Shown here in pieces: positions 8,427 to 19,173 of a stretch of DNA of 64,000 nt. The notes under the pieces were generated by a model. The model did no database searches. It was not told the origin of the DNA and saw only the letters and a program-made list of their open reading frames with translations. This DNA comes from Terriglobia bacterium. Lineage in GTDB: Bacteria; Acidobacteriota; Terriglobia; Bryobacterales; Bryobacteraceae. Made by a program: the position numbers and the translations under genes. Position 1 is the first letter of the stretch. Every line of letters begins with the position of its first letter. The stretch lies in the NCBI GenBank assembly GCA_020073345.1, contig JAIQFI010000007.1, forward strand, positions 1-64,000. Direction: 5' to 3'.

Positions 8427-10046
8427 ATGAGGCGCGGGGTACTGCTGGCTCTCTGTGTAATAGGAGCCGTGTCGGGAGCAGTCATCCAGCCTCTGCCCAT
8501 AGTTCCCCGCCCTATGGTGATGCGGCAGCTGAATGGAAACTTCCTGCTGGGCCCGTCGGCCGCCCTTTATGCCGAAGGTGATGCGCGGCCCGTCGCCCAA
8601 TGGTTTGCTGAACAACTCCGTTCCGAGTTCGGAATCGCGGCGGAGGTCGCTGCCCAGTCCCCGCGCGGGAAAGCATTCCACTTTCTTCTCGACGAGAGCT
8701 CGCCTGAAGAAGGCTACCGCCTGCGGATCGAGCCGCGCGGCGTCACCATCGTGGGCCGTCCCGCCGGGTTGTTCTATGGAGCGCAATCCGTGCTCCAACT
8801 CGCGGCGGCGCGCAGCGGGGCGACGTTCGTTCTCCCCGCGGCAGAGATCCAGGATCAACCTCGCTTTCCTTATCGCGGTCTTCACCTGGATACGTCGCGC
8901 CATATGTTCCCGGTAAAGTTTCTGAAGCGCTACCTGGATTGGATGGCGCGCTACAAGCTAAACCGGTTCCACTGGCACCTCACCGACGATCAAGGCTGGC
9001 GCATCGAGATCAAGCAGTACCCGCGCCTGGCGGAAGTCGCCTCGATGCGGAAAGAGACGCTGGTCGGCCACGCACCGCAATCGACCCGGTACGACGGCAA
9101 ACCGTACGGCGGATTCTACACGCAGGAACAGATCCGCGAAGTGGTGGCCTACGCGCGCGAACGTTTCATCACGGTGATTCCGGAGATCGAGATGCCCGGC
9201 CATTCACTGGCCGCGCTGGCGGCGTATCCTGAGCTCGCGTGCACGGCGGGCCCGTTTGAAACCGCGACCACGTGGGGCGTTTTCAAAGACGTCTACTGCC
9301 CCAAGGAGAACACCTTTCAGTTCCTGGAAAACGTGCTGACCGAGGTCATGGAGCTGTTCCCTTCGAGCTACATCCATATCGGCGGCGACGAAGTTCAAAA
9401 GGACCGCTGGAAAGAAAGCCCGGCTGCGCAAGCCGTGATCCGCAGGGAAGGATTGAAGGATGAAAGCGACCTGCAGAGCTACTTCATCCGCCGGATGGAG
9501 CGCTTCATCAACTCCAAGGGCCGGCGGATGATCGGGTGGGACGAAATCCTGGAAGGTGGCCTGGCTCCCGACGCGACGGTGATGAGCTGGCGCGGCGAGG
9601 ACGGCGGTATCGCAGCGGCCCGGCAGGGCCACGATGTCATCATGACGCCCGACGCGTATCTGTATTTCGATCACTACCAGGGCGATCGTAATCAGGAGCC
9701 TCTGGCCATCGGCGGAATGTTGCCGCTCGATAAAGTGTACAGCTACAATCCGGCGCCCGCGGCGCTTAGAGCGGATGAAAAGCAACACATCCTGGGCGCG
9801 CAGGCCAATGTCTGGACCGAGTACATCGCGGATTCCCGTCAGGTGGAATACATGCTGTTCCCGAGATTGTTCGCGCTGGCCGAGGTGGTGTGGTCGCCAC
9901 AAGAAAATCGAACTTATCGCGATTTCATAAATCGCGTGCCGCCGCAGCTCGCGCGGCTCAAGCGGCAAGGCGTGAACTATCGCGCTTTGGACGCATTCAA
10001 AGCGCAAAGGGCGCGGCGCGCACCAAAGAACAACGATAAGAACTAG
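8427..10046 (+). CDS. Beta-N-acetylhexosaminidase, GH20
   Basis: YRGLHLDTSRHMFPVKFLKRYLDWMARYKLNRFHWHLTDDQGWRIEIKQYP, HIGGDEVQKDRW, IGWDEILEGG; catalytic GGDE present. Confidence 0.95.
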   Translation: MRRGVLLALCVIGAVSGAVIQPLPIVPRPMVMRQLNGNFLLGPSAALYAEGDARPVAQWFAEQLRSEFGIAAEVAAQSPRGKAFHFLLDESSPEEGYRLRIEPRGVTIVGRPAGLFYGAQSVLQLAAARSGATFVLPAAEIQDQPRFPYRGLHLDTSRHMFPVKFLKRYLDWMARYKLNRFHWHLTDDQGWRIEIKQYPRLAEVASMRKETLVGHAPQSTRYDGKPYGGFYTQEQIREVVAYARERFITVIPEIEMPGHSLAALAAYPELACTAGPFETATTWGVFKDVYCPKENTFQFLENVLTEVMELFPSSYIHIGGDEVQKDRWKESPAAQAVIRREGLKDESDLQSYFIRRMERFINSKGRRMIGWDEILEGGLAPDATVMSWRGEDGGIAAARQGHDVIMTPDAYLYFDHYQGDRNQEPLAIGGMLPLDKVYSYNPAPAALRADEKQHILGAQANVWTEYIADSRQVEYMLFPRLFALAEVVWSPQENRTYRDFINRVPPQLARLKRQGVNYRALDAFKAQRARRAPKNNDKN

Positions 10047-10078
10047 TCGGGCCGCGCTCCGTTTTGCGCGCTAAGAAA

Positions 10079-11530
10079 TTAACGTGCCGCAAATAACGCG
10101 ACGTCGACATCCAGAAACGGGCCCAGTTGACGATTGCGCCAGCCCGCAAATTCGGGCCTTGCGGCAAACCATTCGCGCCAGCGGGCGACATCGGCGGCGG
10201 GGCCGTGAATCAGGAATCGCCCGGCTGCCGGAAGCGCGCTCTGCGCGAGAGTTTCTGCATATTGCTTTCCCGCGGGCGAATCGCCATAAGGCAGTAGATA
10301 GGGCGTGCCGTGAATCGGATACACATCGAGTTGGCTGTATAAGTAGCCCGGCAGCGGGTAATCCGGGCTCCAGATCGGCGGCTTGGCTTCGATGAACGGG
10401 CTGACGACCAGCACCGGCGTCGACGGTCCAACCGCCAGGGCGTTCGCGGCCCTGGAAGCTCCGCGCCAGTCCGAATTGTGATGCGGCGGCCAGAGTTCCC
10501 CCCACTGCCCGCCGAAGACCAATGCTGCAATTCCCATCGCCAGGGCGAGCGGCTTCCAGTGGCGTTTGGGAATAAAGAACGCAGCAGCCGCCGTGGCTGC
10601 GAGCGCCGAACCGGGGAGCGCGATGGAAACGTACCGCGTGGTGAAGACGCTAATGCCGCTGATGTGCGAGTACGCGAACAAGCCGAGAGGCTGCATCAGC
10701 CACCATCCGGCGATCAGGGCGATCGCGGCCGCAGACGGAGCTGGCTCCAGGCGCTTCCAGTGCAGCGCGCGAGCCAGAATCCAAGCGCCGAGTGCGCAGG
10801 CCGCGACCAAGCGAATCTTGAAGGAGCTACCCAATTCAAACCAGGTAGGTAGCGGCGCGAAAACATGCATCGCGGCGTCCCGGTTCATCGCCAGCGCGTT
10901 GAAGACCACCGGCAGCAGCGCCAACACCAGGCCTGTACAGATCGTTAAAGCTTGAGTCCATGAAACGCGGCGGTCGGATCGTGCGAGGAAATAGACCGCG
11001 TAGACCAAGTAGAACGGCCAGTAAACCAAATGCACCCGCCACAGAAGCGCGCCTGCAGCGAGGAACAGGATGCCGTCGAACCATTTCCCGGAATCGAGCC
11101 AGCGAATCAGGAGCCAGAGACTCGCCGCCGCTACACACGTTCCCAGCGCATACGGTCTCGCATCGGCGGCTTCGTAGTTGAAGAGTCGAAGGGTGAGGCA
11201 GGCGAATACGGCAAACCAGGCGGCTTCTGGACAAATCAGCCGGGCGGCCACGCGCGCAATGAAGAACAGCGCGATGGCCAGAGCGACCAGCGAAGGAAGA
11301 CGCTCGACCGCTTCGGAGAATCCAAACATTGCTTCCGACGCGCGCGGCAGCCAGTAGTAGACCGATCCAATCGCCGGCGCAATGATCGCCAGCGACGGAT
11401 GGCTGACACCGTGGTGAACCACGAAGGCGGTTTCCGCCTCGTCCACCCAGAAGCTGGACGTGAGCGGCATGACCCACATGCGCGCGACGCACACCAACAG
11501 CAATGCTGGAAGCGCGACGCGCACCGTCAC
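10079..11530 (-). CDS. Multi-pass membrane protein, glycosyltransferase family 39/ArnT-like
   Basis: 483 aa with many TM segments and an SSFWVDEAETAFVVHHG motif typical of GT39-like mannosyltransferases. Confidence 0.7.
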   Translation of the reverse strand: MTVRVALPALLLVCVARMWVMPLTSSFWVDEAETAFVVHHGVSHPSLAIIAPAIGSVYYWLPRASEAMFGFSEAVERLPSLVALAIALFFIARVAARLICPEAAWFAVFACLTLRLFNYEAADARPYALGTCVAAASLWLLIRWLDSGKWFDGILFLAAGALLWRVHLVYWPFYLVYAVYFLARSDRRVSWTQALTICTGLVLALLPVVFNALAMNRDAAMHVFAPLPTWFELGSSFKIRLVAACALGAWILARALHWKRLEPAPSAAAIALIAGWWLMQPLGLFAYSHISGISVFTTRYVSIALPGSALAATAAAAFFIPKRHWKPLALAMGIAALVFGGQWGELWPPHHNSDWRGASRAANALAVGPSTPVLVVSPFIEAKPPIWSPDYPLPGYLYSQLDVYPIHGTPYLLPYGDSPAGKQYAETLAQSALPAAGRFLIHGPAADVARWREWFAARPEFAGWRNRQLGPFLDVDVALFAAR

Positions 11531-12585
11531 TTGCCGAAGCTCACCCGTACGCCGGTGCTGTAAATGGCGTCATTCTTCTTTCGTCCGGGCACCGGGTTGC
11601 TCAGGAAGCGATCGCTGATGGTAACCTGCCACGAAAACCACTTGCGTATCGCGGTCACACCGGAGATGTCGAAATTAACCCGATACGCGCCCGTATCGGA
11701 GAGGTTCGAAAGAAAATCCAGCTTCTGCTCGACATGCGTGGCGGCGCTGAATTTATGGAGGAAATAGTCACCTACCAGAAGTTCAGCCGAAGTGCGATTC
11801 AGCCCGGTGGAGAAGAATTCGCGATTGGCGGCCGCGCCCATCCGCAGATCGAGCTGTGTGGGCGTGGTGGCGATCGCGTGATAACCGCCGCCGCCGGCCG
11901 GCGTGAAGCGCAAATCCAGGTCTTGGAATTGGTCGGATTCCAGATCCACCGAACCGAATACGAACGCCTTCTTGTTCAGGTTCAAGTTATAGGCGACGCC
12001 TCCGCGTTTGGAATTCGCGGTGGTTTGGCTGGTCCCGCCCGAGAAGTCGCTGGATGAAAAGATGGAGGTGTAGTAGACGGCAATCTTGTCGCGGGTGGTG
12101 GCGCGCGCGGCGTTAGTGGAGAGCGTCAACGTTTCCGTGTTGGCGTTTCCGCGGCTGGCGGCGAATCCCAAGTCGAGATTCCCGACCCACAAGTCCACCA
12201 AGCGCGGGTTGCGAAAGTGATCGATCTCGGTTTGAACCTTGGTCTGCTCGTCACTGTTGCGGATGAACTGGATGGATTCCTTCGATGTGGCGACCACACC
12301 CGACGTTTTCGTCGTGACGTTGAATCTTCCGTTCACGGTTTCGACCGATCCGACGATGGTCTGGCCATCGCTGAGGCCGATGTACAACGGACCGGGCGCG
12401 GAGATAGCGGTGATCGAATCCCACTTGAGCGTGACCTCGCCCGCATTATCGGTCTTGACGACCAGAGTCTTGGCGTCGCTGCGGATCACGGAACCCGTAA
12501 TTCGGTCGCCGTTGGTTAGCGTGATCTGATCCGCCCAAAGAGAACACGCACACAGCAGTGACGTGGCTGCGATGAAGAACTTCAT
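11527..12585 (-). CDS. DUF481-family outer-membrane protein
   Basis: Signal peptide; DQITLTNGDRITGSVIRSDAKTLVVKTDNAGEVTLKWDSI; C-terminal beta-barrel ending in TGVRVSFGK. Confidence 0.82.
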   Translation of the reverse strand: MKFFIAATSLLCACSLWADQITLTNGDRITGSVIRSDAKTLVVKTDNAGEVTLKWDSITAISAPGPLYIGLSDGQTIVGSVETVNGRFNVTTKTSGVVATSKESIQFIRNSDEQTKVQTEIDHFRNPRLVDLWVGNLDLGFAASRGNANTETLTLSTNAARATTRDKIAVYYTSIFSSSDFSGGTSQTTANSKRGGVAYNLNLNKKAFVFGSVDLESDQFQDLDLRFTPAGGGGYHAIATTPTQLDLRMGAAANREFFSTGLNRTSAELLVGDYFLHKFSAATHVEQKLDFLSNLSDTGAYRVNFDISGVTAIRKWFSWQVTISDRFLSNPVPGRKKNDAIYSTGVRVSFGK

Positions 12586-12594
12586 CTCCCAAGC

Positions 12595-13446
12595 TTAGCG
12601 AACCGAGACGGGCAGATTATCGATCAGCCGGACTTCTCCTAACCACACGGCCGCCACGACGCGCACTGCCCCGTTGATCGGCTCGACCGGCTGAAACGTC
12701 GCGGGATCGACAACTTCCAGATATTCAACCCGGAACGCGGGAGTTTGCGCCAGCAGCGCAAGCGCGGCCTGTCTGACCACGGAGGCCGAGTGCATGCCGT
12801 TGCCGATCAAACGCTCGGCTTCGCACAGCGCTTGGTAAAGAAGCGGAGCGATCTGGCGCTCATCGGGCGTCAGGCGCTGATTGCGGGAACTCATCGCCAA
12901 ACCGTCGGGCTCGCGCACGGTGGGAACCGGCACGATCGTGATGGGAATGTTGAGATCCGCCGCCATCTTCTGGATCACGGCCAGCTGTTGCGCGTCTTTT
13001 TCGCCGAAATAGGCGCGGTCCGCCGGAAGGATGTTGAACAACTTGGCGACAATGGTTGCCACGCCACGAAAGTGGCCGGGGCGAAATTCACCTTCCAGGC
13101 GGGTCGAAAGGCCGGCCACGGCTACGGAAGTCAGCGGCTCGCCCGGGTACATTTCCTTGGCGTCCGGCGCGAACACGGCGTCCACACCGAAGCGTTCGCA
13201 AAAAGCAAGGTCGGTATCGAGGTCGCGCGGGTACTTTTGAAAATCATCCGCGCGGTCGAATTGAGTCGGATTGACGAAGATGGTCGCGACCACGTATCCG
13301 TTCTCTTCACGTGCGCGACGCATCAGGGCGCCGTGCCCTTCGTGCAGGGCGCCCATGGTCGGGACCAGACCGATGGCCAAGCGATGTCCACGCACCGCGG
13401 CGATGTGCTCGCGCGTTTGGGCAATGGTCCTTAAAATAATGCTCAC
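12595..13446 (-). CDS. panC: Pantothenate synthetase
   Basis: LVPTMGALHEGHGALMRRAREENGYVVATIFVNPTQF, YFGEKDAQQLAVI, REPDGLAMSSRNQRL. Confidence 0.97.
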   Translation of the reverse strand: MSIILRTIAQTREHIAAVRGHRLAIGLVPTMGALHEGHGALMRRAREENGYVVATIFVNPTQFDRADDFQKYPRDLDTDLAFCERFGVDAVFAPDAKEMYPGEPLTSVAVAGLSTRLEGEFRPGHFRGVATIVAKLFNILPADRAYFGEKDAQQLAVIQKMAADLNIPITIVPVPTVREPDGLAMSSRNQRLTPDERQIAPLLYQALCEAERLIGNGMHSASVVRQAALALLAQTPAFRVEYLEVVDPATFQPVEPINGAVRVVAAVWLGEVRLIDNLPVSVR

Positions 13447-14231
13447 TTCGGGAAGCGGCCGCTGCGCACGTCGTCGATGTACTCCCGGGCGGAGCGGACC
13501 ACCTCTTTGCCCAGCTCTGAGTAGCGTTTCACGAACGGCGGGGTGAATTCGTCGAACAATCCGAGCACGTCATAGCTCACCAGAACCTGCCCGTCGCAAT
13601 GCGGGCCGGCGCCGATGCCGATGGTGGGAATGGCCAAAGCCTTGGTGATTTCGCCCGCGATATCCGAGGGAATCGATTCCAGGACGATGCCAAACGCGCC
13701 GGACTGCTCGACGATTCGGGCTTCCTCCAACAGTTTTTCGGCGGCGGCGCCCGCGATCTTCTTAAAGCCTCCCAACTGATGCACCGACTGCGGCGTGAGA
13801 CCGATGTGCCCCATCACCGGGATACCGATCTCGACCAGTCGGGCGATCACATCAGCCGAGGCCTTGCCGCCTTCGAGTTTCACCGCCGCCGCGCCCCCTT
13901 CCTGGATCAGGCGGCCCGCGTTTCGCACCGCGTCCTCGACACCGGTCTGGTAGCTCAGGAACGGCATGTCGGCGACTACCAGCGCGTGCCGCGTCCCGTT
14001 GCGGACCGCGCGCGTGTGGTGCACCATCATGTCGAGCGTGACTTCGAGCGTGGTCTCGTGACCCATGACCACCATGCCGAGGGAATCGCCCACCAGGATC
14101 GCGTCGACTCCGGCGCAGTCCAGAAGGCGGGCCATAGTGGCGTCGTAGGCGGTCAGCACGGTGATCTTTTCACCACGCTGCTTCATTTCGAGGAGGTCCG
14201 GGATACGGACCGGCTTGGGAGACTGCTTCAT
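13443..14231 (-). CDS. panB: 3-methyl-2-oxobutanoate hydroxymethyltransferase
   Basis: ITVLTAYDATMARLLDCAGVDAILVGDSLGMVVMGHETTLEVTLDMMVHHTRAV; overlaps panC by 4 nt. Confidence 0.97.
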   Translation of the reverse strand: MKQSPKPVRIPDLLEMKQRGEKITVLTAYDATMARLLDCAGVDAILVGDSLGMVVMGHETTLEVTLDMMVHHTRAVRNGTRHALVVADMPFLSYQTGVEDAVRNAGRLIQEGGAAAVKLEGGKASADVIARLVEIGIPVMGHIGLTPQSVHQLGGFKKIAGAAAEKLLEEARIVEQSGAFGIVLESIPSDIAGEITKALAIPTIGIGAGPHCDGQVLVSYDVLGLFDEFTPPFVKRYSELGKEVVRSAREYIDDVRSGRFPK

Positions 14232-14283
14232 TGGTAATCTCAGGCAACTCTAATCTATAGTAACTCAATCACTTAAGCTTGCC

Positions 14284-14312
14284 TTGACACTATGCCAAGC
14301 ACTTAGTATATA
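14284..14312 (+). promoter_or_regulatory. Putative sigma70 promoter of the isc operon (TTGACA-17-TATATA)
   Basis: ttgaca 14284-14289, tatata 14307-14312, 17 bp spacing, upstream of the iscR-like gene. Confidence 0.6.
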
Positions 14313-14315
14313 CTG

Positions 14316-14340
14316 ATATTGGACTGAAACAGTCTTACAT
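14316..14340 (+). promoter_or_regulatory. IscR type-1-like operator: ATATTGGACTGAAACAGTCTTACAT
   Basis: Perfect GACTG-AAA-CAGTC inverted repeat matching the core of the type-1 IscR consensus ATASYYGACTRWWWYAGTCRRSTAT; overlaps the start codon. Confidence 0.6.
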
Positions 14341-14818
14341 GCTGAAGCTCACCAAGAAGGCCGATTACGGGTTGATCGCACTGCGCCACCTGGCGTGCCA
14401 GTCTAAGACTGGGTCCGCCAAAGAGATCGCGGATAAGTATCGGATCCCGTTGCCGCTACTCTCGAAAGTACTGCAGACCCTGGTTCGAAACGGCCTGCTG
14501 GTATCTGAACAAGGCGCCAGCGGCGGCTACAGATTAGCACGCGATCCGCACGAGATCACGGCGCTTGAAGTGATCCGCAGCATCGACGGCCCGATCATCC
14601 TTACGCAGTGCTTCACCGAGCACGACGAGCCGATCGAATGCGATCAAAGTGAACTCTGCCCGGTGCGCGAGCCGCTGAGGAAAGTTCACGAAGGGATTCT
14701 GCGGTTGTTGTCTGGAATCACGATTTCGGATTTATCCTCGGACGATATGCCTGTTCCGTCCATCCAAGGTATGGTTTCCAGCATCCAACCCTCTAGAGTA
14801 GGTCCGCAAACAAGATGA
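14339..14818 (+). CDS. iscR: Rrf2-family Fe-S regulator, IscR-like
   Basis: [80 protein letters not shown]-x9-C-x5-C candidate cluster ligands; heads the isc operon. Confidence 0.88.
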   Translation: MLKLTKKADYGLIALRHLACQSKTGSAKEIADKYRIPLPLLSKVLQTLVRNGLLVSEQGASGGYRLARDPHEITALEVIRSIDGPIILTQCFTEHDEPIECDQSELCPVREPLRKVHEGILRLLSGITISDLSSDDMPVPSIQGMVSSIQPSRVGPQTR

Positions 14819-16029
14819 AACTACCGATTTACATGGACAATCACGCCACCACGCCGGTGGATCCGCGCGTGTTCAAGGCGATGACGCCGTACTTCACCGA
14901 TACGTTCGGGAACGCCGCTAGCCGCAATCATAGTTTCGGATGGGTGGCGGAAGACGCCGTCGAAAAAGCCCGCAAGCAGGTGGCCGAGCTGATCGGCGCG
15001 AATAACAAGGAAATCGTTTTCACCAGCGGCGCCACCGAATCGAACAACCTGGCGCTCAAGGGCGTCGCGGAGATGTATGCCGAAAAGGGCAACCACATTA
15101 TCACCGCGGCCACCGAGCATAAAGCCATCCTCGATACCTGCAAGCGTCTGGAGAAAGAAGGCTGCAAGGTCACCTATCTACCGGTGGAAACCAACGGACT
15201 GGTGGATCTGAACAAGCTGCGCGCCGCCATGACGGACAAGACCATCCTGGTCAGCATCATGTACGCCAACAACGAAATCGGCGTGCTGCAGCCGGTCGCC
15301 GAGATCAGCAAGATTGCCAAAGAGCGCGGTGCGCTGTTTCACACCGATGCGACGCAAGCGGTCGGCAAGGTGCCCGTGGATGTGATTAAGGACGGGATCG
15401 ATCTGGCCTCGATCAGCGCGCACAAGATGTATGGACCCAAAGGCGTGGGCGCACTGTACGTTCGCCGGCGCAACCCCCGTGTTCAGGTCACCGCGCAGAT
15501 GGACGGCGGCGGGCATGAGCGCGGCATGCGCTCCGGCACGCTGAATGTCCCGGGAATCGTGGGGTTGGGCGAGGCCTGCGCCATCGCCAAAGCCGAGATG
15601 TCCGAAGAAATTAAGCGCATGGCCTACCTCCGCGACAAGCTGAAGGACCGGCTGCTGGCATCGCTCGACGAAGTGTACATCAACGGCACCATGGAGCACC
15701 GGTTGCCGAACAACCTGAACATCAGCTTCGCCTTCGTTGAAGGCGAATCGCTTCTGATGGGCATTAACGAGATCGCGGTCTCGAGCGGATCGGCCTGTAC
15801 TTCAGCGACGCTCGAGCCCAGCTACGTACTGAAGGCATTGGGCGCCGGAGACGACTTGGCGCATTCTTCCATCCGCTTCGGCTTAGGCCGTTTCAACACG
15901 GAAGAAGAAGTGGATTATGTGGCGGCGAAGGTAATCGATGTGGTGCAAAAGCTACGTGAGCTTTCACCGTTGTACGAGATGCACAAAGAAGGAATCGACC
16001 TGACCAAAGTCCAATGGACGGCTCATTAA
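14815..16029 (+). CDS. iscS: Cysteine desulfurase IscS
   Basis: [78 protein letters not shown]. Confidence 0.97.
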   Translation: MKLPIYMDNHATTPVDPRVFKAMTPYFTDTFGNAASRNHSFGWVAEDAVEKARKQVAELIGANNKEIVFTSGATESNNLALKGVAEMYAEKGNHIITAATEHKAILDTCKRLEKEGCKVTYLPVETNGLVDLNKLRAAMTDKTILVSIMYANNEIGVLQPVAEISKIAKERGALFHTDATQAVGKVPVDVIKDGIDLASISAHKMYGPKGVGALYVRRRNPRVQVTAQMDGGGHERGMRSGTLNVPGIVGLGEACAIAKAEMSEEIKRMAYLRDKLKDRLLASLDEVYINGTMEHRLPNNLNISFAFVEGESLLMGINEIAVSSGSACTSATLEPSYVLKALGAGDDLAHSSIRFGLGRFNTEEEVDYVAAKVIDVVQKLRELSPLYEMHKEGIDLTKVQWTAH

Positions 16030-16047
16030 CTTCAAAGGATTAAAACT

Positions 16048-16461
16048 ATGGCGTATTCAGACAAAGTTCTCGACCATTACAACAACCCCCGCAACGTCGG
16101 CTCGTTCGATAAGAAGGATCCCAACGTTGGCACAGGGATGGTGGGCGCGCCGGAATGCGGCGACGTGATGAAGCTGCAGGTGAAGGTGAACCCGGCCACG
16201 GGCGTCATCGAAGACGCCAAGTTCAAGACGTTCGGCTGCGGCAGCGCCATCGCCAGCTCGTCGCTCGCGACGGAATGGCTGCGCGGGAAGACCGTGGACG
16301 AAGCGCTGGCCATCAAGAACACGGACATCGTCAACGAGCTGAGCCTGCCACCGGTCAAGATCCACTGCTCGGTGCTGGCCGAGGACGCGATCAAGGCCGC
16401 CATCGACGATTACAAGAAGAAATCGGAGAATGTCGGGGTTGAGTCAAAAGCTCACGCGTAG
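16048..16461 (+). CDS. iscU: Fe-S cluster scaffold IscU
   Basis: MAYSDKVLDHYNNPRNVGSFDKKDPNVGTGMVGAPECGDVMKLQ, FKTFGCGSAIASSSLATEW, LPPVKIHCSVLAEDAIKAAI. Confidence 0.97.
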   Translation: MAYSDKVLDHYNNPRNVGSFDKKDPNVGTGMVGAPECGDVMKLQVKVNPATGVIEDAKFKTFGCGSAIASSSLATEWLRGKTVDEALAIKNTDIVNELSLPPVKIHCSVLAEDAIKAAIDDYKKKSENVGVESKAHA

Positions 16462-16472
16462 GCTTCGGCTAG

Positions 16473-16793
16473 ATGGTTACGGTCACTCCCAAAGCAGTCG
16501 AGAAGATTCGCGAAGCCTTTAAGCGCGAAAACGTCTCGGGAGGGCTGCGCCTGGGCGTGCGCGGGGGCGGGTGCTCGGGTCTGAGCTATCTGTTTAAGTT
16601 CGATCCGAAACCTCGGCCGACGGACAGCGTGCTGCAATTCGACGATGTCAGCGTCTACATCGACCCCAAGAGCATGGTGTTTCTCGAGGGGATGACGCTC
16701 GACTGGCAGGATACGCTGATGCAATCGGGTTTCGTGTTCGAGAATCCCCATGCCAAGAAGAGTTGCGGCTGCGGCACCTCCTTTACGGCCTGA
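16473..16793 (+). CDS. iscA: A-type Fe-S carrier IscA
   Basis: GGLRLGVRGGGCSGLSYLFKFD...VFENPHAKKSCGCGTSFTA; three conserved Cys. Confidence 0.95.
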   Translation: MVTVTPKAVEKIREAFKRENVSGGLRLGVRGGGCSGLSYLFKFDPKPRPTDSVLQFDDVSVYIDPKSMVFLEGMTLDWQDTLMQSGFVFENPHAKKSCGCGTSFTA

Positions 16794-16812
16794 TGAAGTT
16801 CGGCTTTGCTCG

Positions 16813-17343
16813 ATGAAATTCTACGATGCGCTCGGCCTTGAGCCGAAGCTGGCGCTCGATCTGGACGATCTCAAGAAGCGTTTCTACGATCGCAGCCGCC
16901 AGTGGCATCCCGACCGCTTCAGCCGGGCCAACTCCGAGGAAAAGCAGCGGTCCGAGGAAATGACCTCGATGCTCAATGACGCCTTTCGGACTCTGCGCGA
17001 TCCTGTCAGCAGGGCAGAATATTTTCTGCGCGAGAGCGGCCTCGAGCTTCCGAAAGACGCTCCGCCAGAGCTGCTGGAAGAGGTGTTCGAGTTGAATATG
17101 GCGCTAGAGGAGCTTCGCGGTGGCGATGAATCGGCGCGTGGGCAGTTGGTCTCGGCACAGGAACGGTTCGCGGCGATGATGGGCGACGCGGATGCGAGCC
17201 TGGCCGGCTTGTTCGCGCATTATGACGAAAAGCCGGAGCGGGCGATGCTGGACCAGATTCGCGCGACGCTAAATCGCCGCAAGTACGTGTCGAACCTGCT
17301 GCGCGATGTCGAAAAGGAACTGAATGTCCACTCTGCAAATTGA
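16813..17343 (+). CDS. hscB: Co-chaperone HscB
   Basis: [39 protein letters not shown] (J-domain HPD) plus HscB C-terminal helices. Confidence 0.92.
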   Translation: MKFYDALGLEPKLALDLDDLKKRFYDRSRQWHPDRFSRANSEEKQRSEEMTSMLNDAFRTLRDPVSRAEYFLRESGLELPKDAPPELLEEVFELNMALEELRGGDESARGQLVSAQERFAAMMGDADASLAGLFAHYDEKPERAMLDQIRATLNRRKYVSNLLRDVEKELNVHSAN

Positions 17344-19165
17344 CTTCGGCCACGCCAAGCCGCGCATTGTCGGCATTGATCTGGGAACCACCAACAGCCT
17401 GGCGGCGGTGATGGATCTGACCGGTCCGCGGATTCTTTCAGGAATCGTACCCAGTGTAGTCTCCGTTACGGAGTCGGGAGAAGTGATCGCGGGAGCGGAA
17501 GCGCGCGAGATGCTGATCACGCATCCCGAGCGAACTGTCTACTCGGTCAAGCGGCTGATGGGCCGGGGAGTGGGTGATGTACAGGAAGAACTGAAGCTCT
17601 TCCCGTTTCACGTCGTCGAGGGCAGCGAGTCCGTCCTCAAGCTTCAACTCGGCGACAAAGTCATGACGCCGCCGGAAGTATCGGCGTACGTTCTCCGCAA
17701 GCTGAAGGAAGACGCTGAGGAAGTTCTTGGCGCCGAAGTCACGCAAGCCGTAATCACCGTTCCGGCGTACTTCAACGACGCTCAGCGGCAGGCCACTAAA
17801 GACGCTGGCCGGATCGCAGGGCTCGAAGTTCTGCGCCTGGTGAACGAACCGACAGCTGCCGCACTGGCTTACGGACTCGATAAACGCAAAGAGGGTCTGG
17901 TCGCAGTCTACGATTTCGGCGGCGGGACGTTCGACATTTCAATCCTAAGATTGCATGACGGCATCTTCGAGGTGCTCGCGACCAACGGCGATACGCATCT
18001 GGGTGGCGACGATATCGATAACCTGCTGCTCAACATCGCGCTCGAAGACATTCAGAGCGAGTGGGGCGAGGACGTTTCCGGCAATGCCGGCCTGGTGCAA
18101 CTGCTGCGCCGCGCCGTCATTCAGGCCAAAGAAGCGCTTTCCTTCGCGCCCGCGGCGATGATCGATCTGGAGTATGGCCCACGAACATATCAAAGAGAGA
18201 TCGACGTCCAGCTATTCAATCGTCTGATCGAGCCGATCATCGAGCGCACGCTCCGTCCCTGCAGGAATTGCATCAAAGATGCCGCGATCACAGTAGAGCA
18301 GATCAACGAAACGGTGATGGTAGGCGGTTCGACACGGATTCCGCTGGTCCGCTCCGCTGTGGAAAGACTGTTCCGCAAACGGCCGCACACGGAGCTAAAT
18401 CCGGACGAAGTCGTCGCGCTTGGTGCCGCCGTTCAGGCGGGCATCCTGGGCGGTGAGGTGGAAGATAAGCTTCTGCTAGACGTGACTCCGCTGTCGCTGG
18501 GCATCGAAACCATGGGCGGCCTGATGTCCAAGCTGATCCATCGAAACTCGACCATCCCTGCGTCCGAGACGGAACTCTTCACCACGGCCGTCGACGGGCA
18601 GACCAACGTACTGATTCACGTGCTGCAAGGAGAACGCGAGCTGGTCAAGGACTGCAGAAGTCTCGCCCGCTTCGATCTCAAAGAAATCGAGCCGATGATC
18701 GCCGGCATGGCGCGCATCCAAGTGCGGTTCCTGATCGACGCGAACGGGATTCTGAACGTGACGGCGAAGGATCTGCGCACCGGCAAAGAGCACAGCATGG
18801 ATGTGAAGCCGTCGTACGGCCTGACCGACGACCAGGTGGAAGCGATGATCCTGGAGTCGTACGACAAGGCCGAGGAGGATTTCAAGGAGCGTCAGCTTCG
18901 CGAAGCTCGCATTGAAGCCGACGCGATTCTAGGCGCCGTCGACAAGGCTAAGGAAGACGAAGCCTACCAAGCGCTGGCAGAAGACGAGCGTTCAACAATA
19001 GATCGCGCCATCAACGAGCTGCGCCTCGCGTACCATAGTGACGACCACCTGCTGATCCGTGATCAGATCGAGAAATTGAATCAGGCTACCATGGCGCTGG
19101 CGGAAGCGATCATGAACGAAGCAGTAGGCAAAGCGCTTAAAGGAACCAACGTCAACGCTCAATAA
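17324..19165 (+). CDS. hscA: Fe-S assembly Hsp70 chaperone HscA
   Basis: [56 protein letters not shown]; operon position after hscB. Confidence 0.93.
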   Translation: MSTLQIDFGHAKPRIVGIDLGTTNSLAAVMDLTGPRILSGIVPSVVSVTESGEVIAGAEAREMLITHPERTVYSVKRLMGRGVGDVQEELKLFPFHVVEGSESVLKLQLGDKVMTPPEVSAYVLRKLKEDAEEVLGAEVTQAVITVPAYFNDAQRQATKDAGRIAGLEVLRLVNEPTAAALAYGLDKRKEGLVAVYDFGGGTFDISILRLHDGIFEVLATNGDTHLGGDDIDNLLLNIALEDIQSEWGEDVSGNAGLVQLLRRAVIQAKEALSFAPAAMIDLEYGPRTYQREIDVQLFNRLIEPIIERTLRPCRNCIKDAAITVEQINETVMVGGSTRIPLVRSAVERLFRKRPHTELNPDEVVALGAAVQAGILGGEVEDKLLLDVTPLSLGIETMGGLMSKLIHRNSTIPASETELFTTAVDGQTNVLIHVLQGERELVKDCRSLARFDLKEIEPMIAGMARIQVRFLIDANGILNVTAKDLRTGKEHSMDVKPSYGLTDDQVEAMILESYDKAEEDFKERQLREARIEADAILGAVDKAKEDEAYQALAEDERSTIDRAINELRLAYHSDDHLLIRDQIEKLNQATMALAEAIMNEAVGKALKGTNVNAQ

Positions 19166-19173
19166 GATCCTCT

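Noticed and set aside
8337-8903. N-terminal extension of the PilZ-like ORF on the minus strand
   Set aside because: Extension is antisense to the GH20 gene; an internal ATG at 8336 gives a sensible 105 aa protein.
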